Assembly (NCBI GenBank): GCA_021826835.1
Contig: JAKAYH010000003.1
Coordinates: 1 to 22,033 of the forward strand
DNA length: 22,033 nt
Source: Thermoplasmata archaeon
GTDB lineage: Archaea > Thermoplasmatota > Thermoplasmata > Thermoplasmatales > Thermoplasmataceae
Direction: 5' to 3'
Shown: one piece after another, positions 7,104 through 15,236 of the stretch
How the letters are laid out: each line of letters starts with the position of its first letter
Numbering within the stretch: the stretch's first letter is position 1
Position numbers and translations under genes: made by a program
Notes under the pieces: model-generated
What the model was told of the DNA's origin: nothing
What the model saw: only the letters and a program-made list of their open reading frames with translations
Database searches by the model: none

Positions 7104-10100
7104 TTATCTGTTTGTTTTATGTTTCAGTGTATGTTTATGAGCTTTAACATAGTACCCGTAGGACATATAAGCTATTACCAAAGTTATAATCAGAATAAAG
7201 GAAGAGAGCGATATATCTGCTATAATATTATACTCATGCTGTGGGGCATATATAATTTCGATGGTGTAATTCCCTTTTTGAGTTATTAGCCACCCATTGT
7301 TGTAAATATCAGCGTTAAAATGATCGTCATTGCTTTTTGTGCCATTTATATAGATGTCCCAGCCGGAGTTGAAGTTCTGTTTAAAATCAAGCACGAATGA
7401 ACCACTGGCGTTCATGACATTAACAATGTACTTTGTTGGGTTAATCTCTTTGTAAGTTATTGATGTTTTGTTCAAGGATGTGTTATTTGTGAAGATATCA
7501 TTTTGAACCAAGACCTGACTTGAGCTATTAAGGTTACTAGCAAGGTAGTAAAAATTCTCATTCTGGTTTATGTACTTTAACACACTCATATTCGTGATTT
7601 CAATAGAGCCAGATTCGTTTGTGAACAATTTATTAAAGGACAGTGATAAATCTATTCTGTTAAGGGTGTAGTTGTGCGTGTTATTATAAATTGAGTACCA
7701 CATAGGCGGCTGTCCAAATAAAGGATACACATAAGTTCTATAATTTGTGCTATTTACATACAATTGCGGGGAAAGGGTATTTGATGATAAATTAAGGGGT
7801 TGTAGTATAGAATTCCCGTATGAGTCGTTGCTGAAGCCGGTTGCTGTATTAACATACAAGGAAACATTCCGGCTACTAGTTTTGAATGTAATGGAAAAAT
7901 AGTGATATTCAGATTCATTTATATCCAGCGGATTGTTGTTAAAGAAATAAACAGGATTTTCTGTTGAGATTAATCTGTTGTTTTCAAGAATAATAGAACC
8001 ATTGTTTGTTATGTTATAGGTCACAGGGGGCAATAAATAATGAGTGAGTCCGTCAACTGTAAAATTCCTTAATATGGGAAGTTCGCCGTAGGGCTTGCAT
8101 TCCGCTGGGGAAAAATGCATAGCATCCCCCATCTGTATTATTCCTGTGTTTTGCATGTTTTCATAAACTTGGATTGGACCGAAAGTACGGACTAATAGAA
8201 TATTTGGCTGATGTTGCAACATCGTCTGTAGATACGTAATATTTTCGTAAAAATAATTACCAGCACCTACAACGAAATCTTTGTTCAAGATTATGAATTT
8301 TATATCTAGTTCCGATAGATAATTTGATAAGTGGTTCCCTAAAACAAGAGGATTGTAAATTAGATTCTGGATATCTGATGTTACATTGTTATCAGCAATC
8401 TGTGTTTGAAATAGCACTGGGGCACCGAACATAAGAGCAGGGTATTGATCATCTGCAAATGAACTGTCGTTGAAACCCATCGTGAGGAAGTTGCTCGATG
8501 TTGGCAAAATCAGCGTGTTGGAATTGTTGGCATTCTCTGTGATAAAGTTAGTCATTTCATATACATAACTGGGTAAATTGACAACAGAAGGTATTGTTTC
8601 CTGCTCGTACCCCGTATCGTAAACAGGAGTAGCATAAGGTGTCCACATGTACCATGGATAAACCGCTATGATCATTATCAGCAGGACCAGAATGATTATT
8701 GCAATATGTCTCCTTGCAAATTTAAGCCTATATACATTGCTATTTGTAGTTCCTTCGGATTTTTGATTATATTTTGCACTATTTTCTCTCTTAGAAAAAT
8801 CGCTCATTAACAGTATTGTCTTCGAGACCGCTATGGAGTAAAAGAAAATAAGCGAAAACCCCAAAAATTGCATATTTGTACCATACAAAATAGAAATATA
8901 CGGGAACTTCGCGAGCAGGAGCAAATCTATGAGCCATCTGAGCAATGGATTTACACCCTGAAGCCCGAAGAAAACCAAAATGGATATCGAACCATACAAC
9001 AACTTATTGTTTAATATCTTATTATTTGATAAACCTCTTTGGGTCAACGGAAAGAACACGGCAGCAAGAAAAACAATGGCGCTCGCAAAAAGAATGATAT
9101 TCAGTGGCGACAAAACCAACAGATAATCACTTTGCCAGACAAATAATGGATTAGGAGCAGGAGAATAGGTTGGGTATATTGCTAATAATCGTAAAGCTTT
9201 CATGAAAGAATCTGGTCCTGCGGAAGTCAAAGAGGTGATCAGTATATGATAAGATATCAAAGAGTTGCCGCTGCCCGACGGTGAAATGTTCCTCAGGTTG
9301 CTAAATAAGTTAATTATATACGGGTAAATATACCATAACCCAGTTATAATTATACTTGAGATGGATATGAAAAGAAATTTTGTAATAGAAATGATTTTTT
9401 CTCTCTTTCGCATAAACCCTTCACTAAAAATATAACTCAAGATAAAAATAAACAGGATAAAAACTGCCCAAATCAAGTACGGTTCTTCCCAAAAACTTAC
9501 GGAAATAACCTCAAACAATACGATTAGGTAAAGAATATCTAACCAATAGGCTTCTCTGTTAGCACTCTTTCTCATCCCTGAATAAAAAACAAGAATTACA
9601 AGGGGCAGAAGAGAATATAGAAACCAGGACGGAAAAAAATCTGACAATAAATAACTATCAGCATAGAAATTGAACATGTAAACTAATGCACCGGCCAAGG
9701 CAGGTAAAAATAAATTGGCATTAATATTTTCTCGCGCTAAGAACTTTATTAGTCGATACATAGTAATGCCAGAGAGCGTAAATAAGGAGTAAAATAGTAT
9801 AAATTGTGATAATGGTAAGGAAAATTGAATTAAGCTATGAAAAATATAGAAAAAAATAAAGTAGCTGAGCCATTCATTTGTCTGCTCCACAATTCCATTG
9901 AATATGGCCTGATTCCACGTAAAGGAATAAAAATAGATATCGCTTGCTGGATGGAAAGGCAAAATAGTGTCCCAGAAAAATACTAAACCGCCGTGTAGCC
10001 ATAGGAACACAACAATCCCAGCGAGGAGTATGTAAAGCTCGCCACTCCCTATTCTAAGCTTCGTAAAAACCACTAAATGCCTCATTTCATGTGAAGTCGG

Positions 10101-10115
10101 TTTTTGAATCTGCAT
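7104..10115 (-). CDS. Large GT-C-like membrane glycosyltransferase with sequon-rich ectodomain
   Basis: 1003 residues. Residues about 25-490 contain roughly twelve hydrophobic helices. The first outer loop carries acidic residues (WDTILPFHPASD, D49 and D59), as GT-C enzymes that use polyprenyl-phosphate sugars often do. Residues about 490-965 are a soluble ectodomain with around twenty N-x-S/T sequons. The end of this domain (FNSGWDIYINGT, then NGWLI and GNYTIEIIYAP) resembles the beta-sandwich tail of arabinofuranosyltransferase/DUF3367-like and YfhO-like proteins. A last helix (about 967-988) and a basic tail close the protein. It probably transfers sugars outside the membrane, and is probably itself N-glycosylated. 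It ends the rml block but has its own TATA box (centred 26.5 bp before the ATG at 10115), so it may be expressed separately. The exact reaction is not known, and a structural membrane glycoprotein is possible. Confidence 0.8.
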   Translation of the reverse strand: MQIQKPTSHEMRHLVVFTKLRIGSGELYILLAGIVVFLWLHGGLVFFWDTILPFHPASDIYFYSFTWNQAIFNGIVEQTNEWLSYFIFFYIFHSLIQFSLPLSQFILFYSLFTLSGITMYRLIKFLARENINANLFLPALAGALVYMFNFYADSYLLSDFFPSWFLYSLLPLVILVFYSGMRKSANREAYWLDILYLIVLFEVISVSFWEEPYLIWAVFILFIFILSYIFSEGFMRKREKIISITKFLFISISSIIITGLWYIYPYIINLFSNLRNISPSGSGNSLISYHILITSLTSAGPDSFMKALRLLAIYPTYSPAPNPLFVWQSDYLLVLSPLNIILFASAIVFLAAVFFPLTQRGLSNNKILNNKLLYGSISILVFFGLQGVNPLLRWLIDLLLLAKFPYISILYGTNMQFLGFSLIFFYSIAVSKTILLMSDFSKRENSAKYNQKSEGTTNSNVYRLKFARRHIAIIILVLLIMIIAVYPWYMWTPYATPVYDTGYEQETIPSVVNLPSYVYEMTNFITENANNSNTLILPTSSNFLTMGFNDSSFADDQYPALMFGAPVLFQTQIADNNVTSDIQNLIYNPLVLGNHLSNYLSELDIKFIILNKDFVVGAGNYFYENITYLQTMLQHQPNILLVRTFGPIQVYENMQNTGIIQMGDAMHFSPAECKPYGELPILRNFTVDGLTHYLLPPVTYNITNNGSIILENNRLISTENPVYFFNNNPLDINESEYHYFSITFKTSSRNVSLYVNTATGFSNDSYGNSILQPLNLSSNTLSPQLYVNSTNYRTYVYPLFGQPPMWYSIYNNTHNYTLNRIDLSLSFNKLFTNESGSIEITNMSVLKYINQNENFYYLASNLNSSSQVLVQNDIFTNNTSLNKTSITYKEINPTKYIVNVMNASGSFVLDFKQNFNSGWDIYINGTKSNDDHFNADIYNNGWLITQKGNYTIEIIYAPQHEYNIIADISLSSFILIITLVIAYMSYGYYVKAHKHTLKHKTNR

Positions 10116-10136
10116 GCCTCAATAATCAACGAAAAA

Positions 10137-10146
10137 GGTATAATTA
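10137..10146 (-). promoter_or_regulatory. TATA box of the large membrane protein gene
   Basis: The minus strand reads TAATTATACC, centred 26.5 bp before the ATG at 10115. It lies in the 57-bp gap after the upstream transferase gene and supports a separate, leaderless transcript. Confidence 0.55.
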
Positions 10147-10172
10147 TTTCGTATATATATTTTGGCGTCACT

Positions 10173-11129
10173 CTAGGTATCAACAAGTTTCTCCCCCCAT
10201 TTGGCACCTAAATATATTAGTGAAGCTAAGCTCCTTAATCTTCGGCCATTGTTTATCCCAAAAGTTGAGCCTACATAGTTTCCAATTTCATAATTGATCT
10301 TCATATTTTTCACACCACTCATCTTTATTTTAAGCGATAGATCTGTATCTTCTGCTTGGTTTATGAACACTTCATCAAAAATTGTATATCTCTCTCTCTC
10401 AATATAATTTGTTGAAATAATCATAAAGCTCTGCAACTCAACATATTTCAAATGACTTTTAAAAACCAGCGATTTAATCAGATTAACTCCAATCGGAAAA
10501 TATCTAATGTTGAAACGTCTGCAAATAGATACATATTCGTTTCCATAACTCGTTAGTCGCAAATACAAAAAAAAGAGATGATTTGGTACTATAATTTGCA
10601 TCGGACTTGAATGATATGTAGATTCCGCAGTATAAACAATATCCGCATCCCCTAATTGAGATAATTCTGCTCTAAGAACCTCAACATTATCTATTTTATA
10701 CATATCGTCATTCGACACGAGAACCCATTTCGGTTGGTACTCCATTGCCTTTTTTATCCCGACATTGCAGTTGTGTGCATAGTTGAAATAAGGATCTGGA
10801 ACTTCACCACTTTCGACAAATATCATGTGAAGTCCTTTGAATATGTTATCTCTGCATTCCTTTGCATACTTTCCATTGAAGTCTGCCGTTGGTATTACAA
10901 CAATGATTTCTTTATCTCCTTCAACCTCATGTATACTAGTCACCCCCTTCGGTCTCTCCCTCATCCACTGTATCAGTTGATCACGGTTTTCGAAACCGTT
11001 GTAGAATTCTATGATTTTGTTGGGATCATCACTTGTAAAGTAATTGTTGCGGTAATCGACGAGACTGAAGAACGGAGGGACTTCAGAATATGTAACTGGA
11101 CATTTTTTTCTGCTAGTTGCTACCATCAT
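10173..11129 (-). CDS. GT-A fold (family 2-like) glycosyltransferase with unusual N-terminal extension
   Basis: 318 residues. The transferase core does not begin until about residue 74 (EIIVVIPTADFNGKY). N140-D141-D142-M within WVLVSNDDMYKI supplies the metal/nucleotide-binding acidic pair, and E260-D261-T262-D263 in NQAEDTDLSLKIK matches the ED motif near the catalytic base. The preceding 70 residues (about 20-70, with DDPNKIIEFYNGF and LIQWMRERP) are not typical of GT2 and have no obvious membrane character. The start is one of two adjacent ATG codons (11129 or 11126). It lies 15 bp after rfbB in the same direction, so it is probably co-transcribed with the rhamnose genes and is a fair candidate rhamnosyltransferase. 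That assignment rests on position only. Confidence 0.85.
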   Translation of the reverse strand: MMVATSRKKCPVTYSEVPPFFSLVDYRNNYFTSDDPNKIIEFYNGFENRDQLIQWMRERPKGVTSIHEVEGDKEIIVVIPTADFNGKYAKECRDNIFKGLHMIFVESGEVPDPYFNYAHNCNVGIKKAMEYQPKWVLVSNDDMYKIDNVEVLRAELSQLGDADIVYTAESTYHSSPMQIIVPNHLFFLYLRLTSYGNEYVSICRRFNIRYFPIGVNLIKSLVFKSHLKYVELQSFMIISTNYIERERYTIFDEVFINQAEDTDLSLKIKMSGVKNMKINYEIGNYVGSTFGINNGRRLRSLASLIYLGAKWGEKLVDT

Positions 11130-11144
11130 TCTGATCAGCTTGAA

Positions 11145-12110
11145 CTAAACACGCTTCACCCTAATATACTTGGAGATATTTTCCCGATAATGATTTATAG
11201 TCTTCCTTAGAGCATCCTCAAAATTATTTCTTGGAGACCATCCTAGCTCTTTTTTAATCTTCTCTGGACTCAATGCATATCTCTTGTCATGTCCTGGCCT
11301 ATCGGAAACATGTTCGATCAGATTATTCGGTGCATCGAGAATACTCAGAATCCTATTAACCACTTCAATATTGCTCATTTCATTTTCAGAACTTACAAGA
11401 TAGGTTTCGCCTATTCTGCCGTTGTGAATAATCAAGTCGAGCGCTATGCAGTGATCCTCCACGTATATCCAGTCTCTGACCTGTTTCCCACTGCCATATA
11501 CTGGTATTCTTCGGTTTGAGAGGGCATTGAAGATCGTTTTTGGAATGAGCTTCTCTGGATGCTGGTTGGGTCCGAAATTGTTGCTGCAGTTTGATATTGT
11601 TGCCTTTATTCCATAAGTATTAACATAAGCCCGAATAAGGTGATCTGCAGCTGCCTTGGTCGAGGAATATGGGTTTCGGGGATTGTAGCAAGAATTCTCA
11701 TCAAAACGGTCATGAGAATCGAGTGGCAAGGATCCATAGACCTCATCTGTGGAGACCTGGTGAAATCTCTTATCGTACTTTCGTAGCAGTTCAAGTATAT
11801 TGAATACACCCATGTAATTGGATTTCAGAAATTCCTCCGGTGAGGCTATGGAATTATCAACATGTGATTCGGCTGCGAAATTTATTATAGTATCTGAGGA
11901 GGCAACGAGTTCATCCATTACCTTCTTATCATTTATGTCCGCCTTCACAAACTTATAATTCTTATTATCAGGTTCGCTGATGTTGTCAAAGTTTGCGGCA
12001 TAAGTAACCTTGTCGACATTAACAATATCGTCATCAGGGTAATTGGAGCGCCAGTAATTTATGAAATTTGATCCTATGAATCCCAACCCTCCGGTAACCA
12101 GAAGTTTCAC
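11145..12110 (-). CDS. rfbB: dTDP-glucose 4,6-dehydratase (RmlB)
   Basis: 321 residues; converts dTDP-D-glucose to dTDP-4-dehydro-6-deoxy-D-glucose, the second step to dTDP-L-rhamnose. The NAD-binding loop is TGGLGFIGSNF (residues 6-16). The catalytic T121-D122-E123 lies in STDEVYG, and Y148 with K152 in NPYSSTKAAADH; both are diagnostic for this subgroup. NNFGPNQHPEKLIP and GKQVRDWIYVEDH are also family blocks. The start ATG overlaps the rfbC stop by 4 bp (ATGA), implying translational coupling. The order A-D-C-B in one direction differs from the common bacterial B-D-A-C. Confidence 0.96.
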   Translation of the reverse strand: MKLLVTGGLGFIGSNFINYWRSNYPDDDIVNVDKVTYAANFDNISEPDNKNYKFVKADINDKKVMDELVASSDTIINFAAESHVDNSIASPEEFLKSNYMGVFNILELLRKYDKRFHQVSTDEVYGSLPLDSHDRFDENSCYNPRNPYSSTKAAADHLIRAYVNTYGIKATISNCSNNFGPNQHPEKLIPKTIFNALSNRRIPVYGSGKQVRDWIYVEDHCIALDLIIHNGRIGETYLVSSENEMSNIEVVNRILSILDAPNNLIEHVSDRPGHDKRYALSPEKIKKELGWSPRNNFEDALRKTINHYRENISKYIRVKRV

Positions 12111-12667
12111 TTCCCGATCATCCCCATTTCTTCCTTATAGTTTTTGAAAGGCATAAGCTTTTTGTCCTTATCGGAAATTATTGGAGGGATTTCAGGCCAT
12201 CCTATTCCGATATCCGGATCATTCCACACTACCCCAGAATCATATTCCTTGATGTATTCATTTGTGACCTTGTACATCACATGAGAATCTTCAAGGGCCA
12301 TGAAACCGTGGCCGAATCCGGGAGGAATCCACAATGATCGGTGATTTACTTCCGAGAGGTTGGCAGAAACGTATTTACCGAATGTCTCTGAATCAATGCG
12401 CAGGTCAACTGCAACATCGAATATGCTGCCTGTAATTACGGAAACAAGCTTCCCCTGCTCGTAAGGGTGCTTCTGGAAGTGCAGTCCCCTCACGGTTCCT
12501 CTTTTTGAGAAAGAGAGATTGTCCTGGTGAAATCTAAGATCTATTCCATTTTCGCTGAAAGACGAGGATTTGAACATCTCTAAAAAATATCCTCTTGAAT
12601 CTATGTAAGATGCCGGTTCAATTAAAATAACATCGGGAATGTTTAATGTAATGAAGCTGAAAGGCAT
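12107..12667 (-). CDS. rfbC: dTDP-4-dehydrorhamnose 3,5-epimerase (RmlC)
   Basis: 186 residues, the normal length for this cupin enzyme, which epimerises C3 and C5 of dTDP-4-dehydro-6-deoxy-D-glucose. Key blocks are DSRGYFLEMF (about 23-32), the substrate-binding Q48-D49-N50, VRGLHFQ with the catalytic H63, K73 in QGKLV, VAVDLR, the cupin block WIPPGFGHGF (113-122), and YKVTNEY (132-138) with WNDP after it. It follows rfbD with a 24-bp gap and overlaps rfbB by 4 bp. No Shine-Dalgarno is obvious before the ATG. A/T-rich sequence just upstream (about 12684-12693, centred about 21 bp before the ATG) is slightly too close to be a convincing TATA box. Confidence 0.95.
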   Translation of the reverse strand: MPFSFITLNIPDVILIEPASYIDSRGYFLEMFKSSSFSENGIDLRFHQDNLSFSKRGTVRGLHFQKHPYEQGKLVSVITGSIFDVAVDLRIDSETFGKYVSANLSEVNHRSLWIPPGFGHGFMALEDSHVMYKVTNEYIKEYDSGVVWNDPDIGIGWPEIPPIISDKDKKLMPFKNYKEEMGMIGK

Positions 12668-12691
12668 GAAAGTGTATGATTAGGAATATAA

Positions 12692-13540
12692 TCAATATTG
12701 CGATCTCCCTAAGATTTTCCTGAACGATCTCATGTTTGCATCTATGCTGTAAAAGTCAAAATCGATGATTCTTTTTGCCTTTGAGATATCAAGGGACGAG
12801 TCATAGGGGCGAAGAGCTTTCATGTTGGGTAACTTTTGTGTTTCCACAATTAGATCCGAATCAAAATTGAATGTTGTGGCGATAGTTCTGGCCAGATCGA
12901 ATCTCGATATCCTCTCTCCCGCGATGTTCAGTATACCCGAGATGTTTTTATCGTGTTCGATTAAATATTTTACCGAGCGTGCAAGCAACTCGGATGTTAT
13001 TGGGGAATAGTATCCCTCAATCACATTTACGGTTTGTCCCGCATTGAGGCTGTCGTAAACAAACCTTGGGAAATTCTTTCCATACCCATATACTCCGGAG
13101 GTTCGGATAACGAGCGATGATGGAAGGGACAGGGCATAAGCATCACCTATTGATTTTGAAAATCCGTAATAGTTTATTGGATCTGGGACAGAATCCTCGG
13201 AATACTGGCCTTTATTCCCGCTGAATACATAATCGGTGGAGAAATGAATGAATTTTGAGGAGTATTCCCTGCAGAGTGATGCGATATTCATCACGCCCAG
13301 GGAGTTCACAGCAAACGCTCTCTCCTTTTCCGATTCGCATGCATCGACATTTGTGAAGGCAGAGGCATTTATAACAATCTCAGGTTTTTCCGATTGAAAG
13401 ATTTCTTTCAACTGCTTAAAATTGGTGATATCTGCCTTTCTATTGTCTGAAGAATGACTGTAGGGTATAGCTTCAGGGAATACAGAGGAAAGACTCTTTC
13501 CTAACTGTCCGGATCCGCCAAAAATGATTAGCGAAGTCAA
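12692..13540 (-). CDS. rfbD: dTDP-4-dehydrorhamnose reductase (RmlD)
   Basis: 282 residues, the last enzyme of dTDP-L-rhamnose synthesis (NAD(P)H reduction of the 4-keto group). The cofactor loop is FGGSGQLGKSL (residues 7-17), then the RmlD-typical VINASAFTNVDACE (57-70) and FSTDYVFSG (100-108). Y125 and K129 of YYGFSK form the catalytic YxxxK pair. LRPYDSSLD near the C-terminus matches the RmlD RPxxSxLD block that binds the substrate. It starts with an ATG overlapping the rfbA stop by 4 bp, so the two are translationally coupled. Length is typical. Confidence 0.95.
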   Translation of the reverse strand: MTSLIIFGGSGQLGKSLSSVFPEAIPYSHSSDNRKADITNFKQLKEIFQSEKPEIVINASAFTNVDACESEKERAFAVNSLGVMNIASLCREYSSKFIHFSTDYVFSGNKGQYSEDSVPDPINYYGFSKSIGDAYALSLPSSLVIRTSGVYGYGKNFPRFVYDSLNAGQTVNVIEGYYSPITSELLARSVKYLIEHDKNISGILNIAGERISRFDLARTIATTFNFDSDLIVETQKLPNMKALRPYDSSLDISKAKRIIDFDFYSIDANMRSFRKILGRSQY

Positions 13541-14622
13541 AGTTCCACCGACGAATCTCTTCCAAGGATAAGGCGGATAACCTTTTTTGGATCTTTTCCG
13601 ACTGCGACTCTTGCATTAGGTCCAATTATGCTCTTTCTGATTGTAGCGGAAGAACCGAGGTCAACTGTTGCACCGTCCATGAGTATTGAATCTTCCACGT
13701 CAGCGTTATTGACCTTACAGCCTGCGCCTATGCTTGTGAAAGGCCCAATGTAACAGCTGTTGACCACCGCATTTGGACCTACGTAACATGGACCGAGGAT
13801 TGTGGAGTTCTCATCAACACTGGCAGAGGGATCGACAAATACGCGACCTGAAATATTCCCTCTTACCGATAAGGGATTATCGGGTATCTTGTCCAGAACG
13901 AGACGATTGCACTCAAGGAAATCGTCCACGGTTCCGGTATCCTTGAACCAGCCGGTTACAATGGAATATCCTATTCTCTTACCGTGGTCGATCATATCCT
14001 GGTATGCCTCGGTGATCTCATATTCACCTCTCGCAGAAGGTTTGAGTCTGGAGATTACATCGAATATCTCTGGTTTGAGAAAATACACTCCAGCTATGGC
14101 AAGGTCTGACTTCGGTTCCTTTGGCTTCTCTACAAGTTTTACAATCTTACTATCTCGGACCTCCGCTATACCGAACTGGGAAGGATTCTTAACTTTCACA
14201 AGGGCAAGCATCCCATCCATTTCATCCGAACTATACGCATCATAAAGGGTAGATATTCCATCATTAAGGTAATTGTCACCCAGGAATACTATGAAATCAT
14301 CATCTCCAACAAATTCTTTCGTGAGGCCGATTGCATGAGCAATGCCCAATGGCTTCTCCTGATATGTATAACTTATATTTACTCCCCACTTTTCTCCGTT
14401 TCCATAATAGCTTTTTACCTCGTTGCCGCCAACGGAACCAATGACAATGTCAATGTCCTTAATGCCTACATCTATTAGATTTCCAACGGCGTATTCACTT
14501 ATTGGTTTTCCGGCTATGGGTAGAAGCTGCTTAACATCTGTATATGTGAATGGCCTCAAACGTGTTCCTGAACCACCATGAAGAATTACACCTTTCAACT
14601 TTAGACGATAACAAACATCCAA
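13537..14622 (-). CDS. rfbA: Glucose-1-phosphate thymidylyltransferase, long archaeal type with beta-helix domain (RmlA)
   Basis: 361 residues. It makes dTDP-glucose from dTTP and glucose 1-phosphate and opens the rhamnose pathway. The nucleotidyltransferase domain (about 9-245) shows GGSGTRLRPFT (16-26), KQLLPIAGKP (31-40), G115-D116-N117 (metal-binding) and a late VEKPKEP. Residues about 255-345 form a left-handed beta-helix of hexapeptide repeats (for example VFVDPSASV, VGPNAVV, IGPFTSI), as in long archaeal enzymes such as Sulfolobus ST0452, some of which also acetylate or use amino sugars. Short bacterial RmlA (~290 aa) lacks this part. The ATG at 14622 has a TATA box 26 bp upstream; a TTG at 14598 would give the more usual MKGVIL start. 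It is the first gene of the rml block. Confidence 0.94.
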   Translation of the reverse strand: MDVCYRLKLKGVILHGGSGTRLRPFTYTDVKQLLPIAGKPISEYAVGNLIDVGIKDIDIVIGSVGGNEVKSYYGNGEKWGVNISYTYQEKPLGIAHAIGLTKEFVGDDDFIVFLGDNYLNDGISTLYDAYSSDEMDGMLALVKVKNPSQFGIAEVRDSKIVKLVEKPKEPKSDLAIAGVYFLKPEIFDVISRLKPSARGEYEITEAYQDMIDHGKRIGYSIVTGWFKDTGTVDDFLECNRLVLDKIPDNPLSVRGNISGRVFVDPSASVDENSTILGPCYVGPNAVVNSCYIGPFTSIGAGCKVNNADVEDSILMDGATVDLGSSATIRKSIIGPNARVAVGKDPKKVIRLILGRDSSVEL

Positions 14623-14643
14623 TTAATTATTTCTGTACGCTAA

Positions 14644-14652
14644 GGTATTATG
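14644..14652 (-). promoter_or_regulatory. TATA box of the rml operon
   Basis: The minus strand reads CATAATACC, centred 26 bp before the rfbA ATG at 14622. The perfect 12-bp palindrome TATGCTAGCATA (14649-14660) overlaps its upstream side, where the BRE would be. The IS relic begins only 11 bp further upstream, so the insertion stopped just short of the promoter core. Confidence 0.5.
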
Positions 14653-14662
14653 CTAGCATACG

Positions 14663-14690
14663 TGAATTGCTGTAATTTCGAAAAGATTCC
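14663..14690 (+). repeat. Left terminal repeat of the IS relic
   Basis: It shares GCTGTAA and GAAAAG, in the same order and nearly the same spacing, with the right end. One base is missing after TGAATT compared with the right end and with the solitary copy at 3634. Confidence 0.55.
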
Positions 14691-14712
14691 TTAAATCCTG
14701 ATCTCCCTGCTT

Positions 14713-15201
14713 TTACCACCACGATACCTTTTCAAGTGCATCAAGGATGTCTTTCTGCTTTCTTGTCCTTTCCAGTTCGCTCATACTTCCATTTGCATCT
14801 TCCACAACATGCAGCTTCTCCAGTGAATACTTCTTCACCAGGCCTGATGAGATCATTCCCCTCAAGAGTGCCGTCCTTATTATGAGCGATATGAAGAATA
14901 TGAACAGCATTCCCCTCCTGGAATAGCGGTCAAAGACGGCGGTCCTGAAGGGAAACTCTCTCATCTGAGGCTTCCTCAGTTCAAGTTCCCCGTCCACCGT
15001 CTTCAGCTTCCTTGTTCTCGATCCGTTCCTGTGCCCTTTCCTTTCTTCTGTCCTCTCATAGGGCATGGATGCGAGCTGCACTCTTGGCTCCTCATCCATG
15101 ACGTCATTGAGAAACCATTCTATTAGCTGTCTCTTTCCTTCCTTTTGGTCTTTCAGGAAAATACTTATTACCTCTTTCACTGCATCTAACTGGTCCTGCA
15201 T
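14713..15201 (-). pseudogene. Chimeric transposase frame: IS256 N-terminus joined to IS4/IS1634 C-terminus
   Basis: A 162-codon open frame. Residues 1-95 match the N-terminal region of Mutator/IS256 transposases: IEWFLNDVMDEE, SMPYERTEERKGHRNGSRTR, LKTVDGELELRKPQ and AVFDRYSR. An intact IS256 protein of ~400 residues would then continue to the DDE core. Here the frame changes character at about residue 96 (near 14916): RGMLFIFFISLIIRTALLRG, LVKKYSLEKLH and TRKQKDILDALE are the pattern of the C-terminal end of IS4/IS1634-type transposases. The join is in frame. No catalytic triad remains, so it cannot be an active transposase. It could still be translated. Confidence 0.65.
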
Positions 15202-15236
15202 ATTTTCGCCTCTTCAAATCCGAATTGTGCAGGACC
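15192..15236 (-). promoter_or_regulatory. Inverted repeat spanning the transposase start codon
   Basis: GGTCCTGCA (15192-15200) and TGCAGGACC (15228-15236) are perfect 9-bp inverted copies separated by 27 bp. The start codon (15199-15201) lies in the inner edge of one arm. In an mRNA started upstream of the element, the hairpin would bury the initiation site, a device some IS elements use against read-through. Confidence 0.5.

Noticed and set aside
10734..11210. 158-codon plus-strand frame
   Set aside because: Opposite the GT-A gene and the end of rfbB; Cys/Ile/Phe-rich without a motif.
12743..12755. Internal TGCTGTAAAA resembling the IS256-like end
   Set aside because: Falls inside the intact rfbD coding sequence, and flanking similarity to the terminal repeats is absent; taken as chance.
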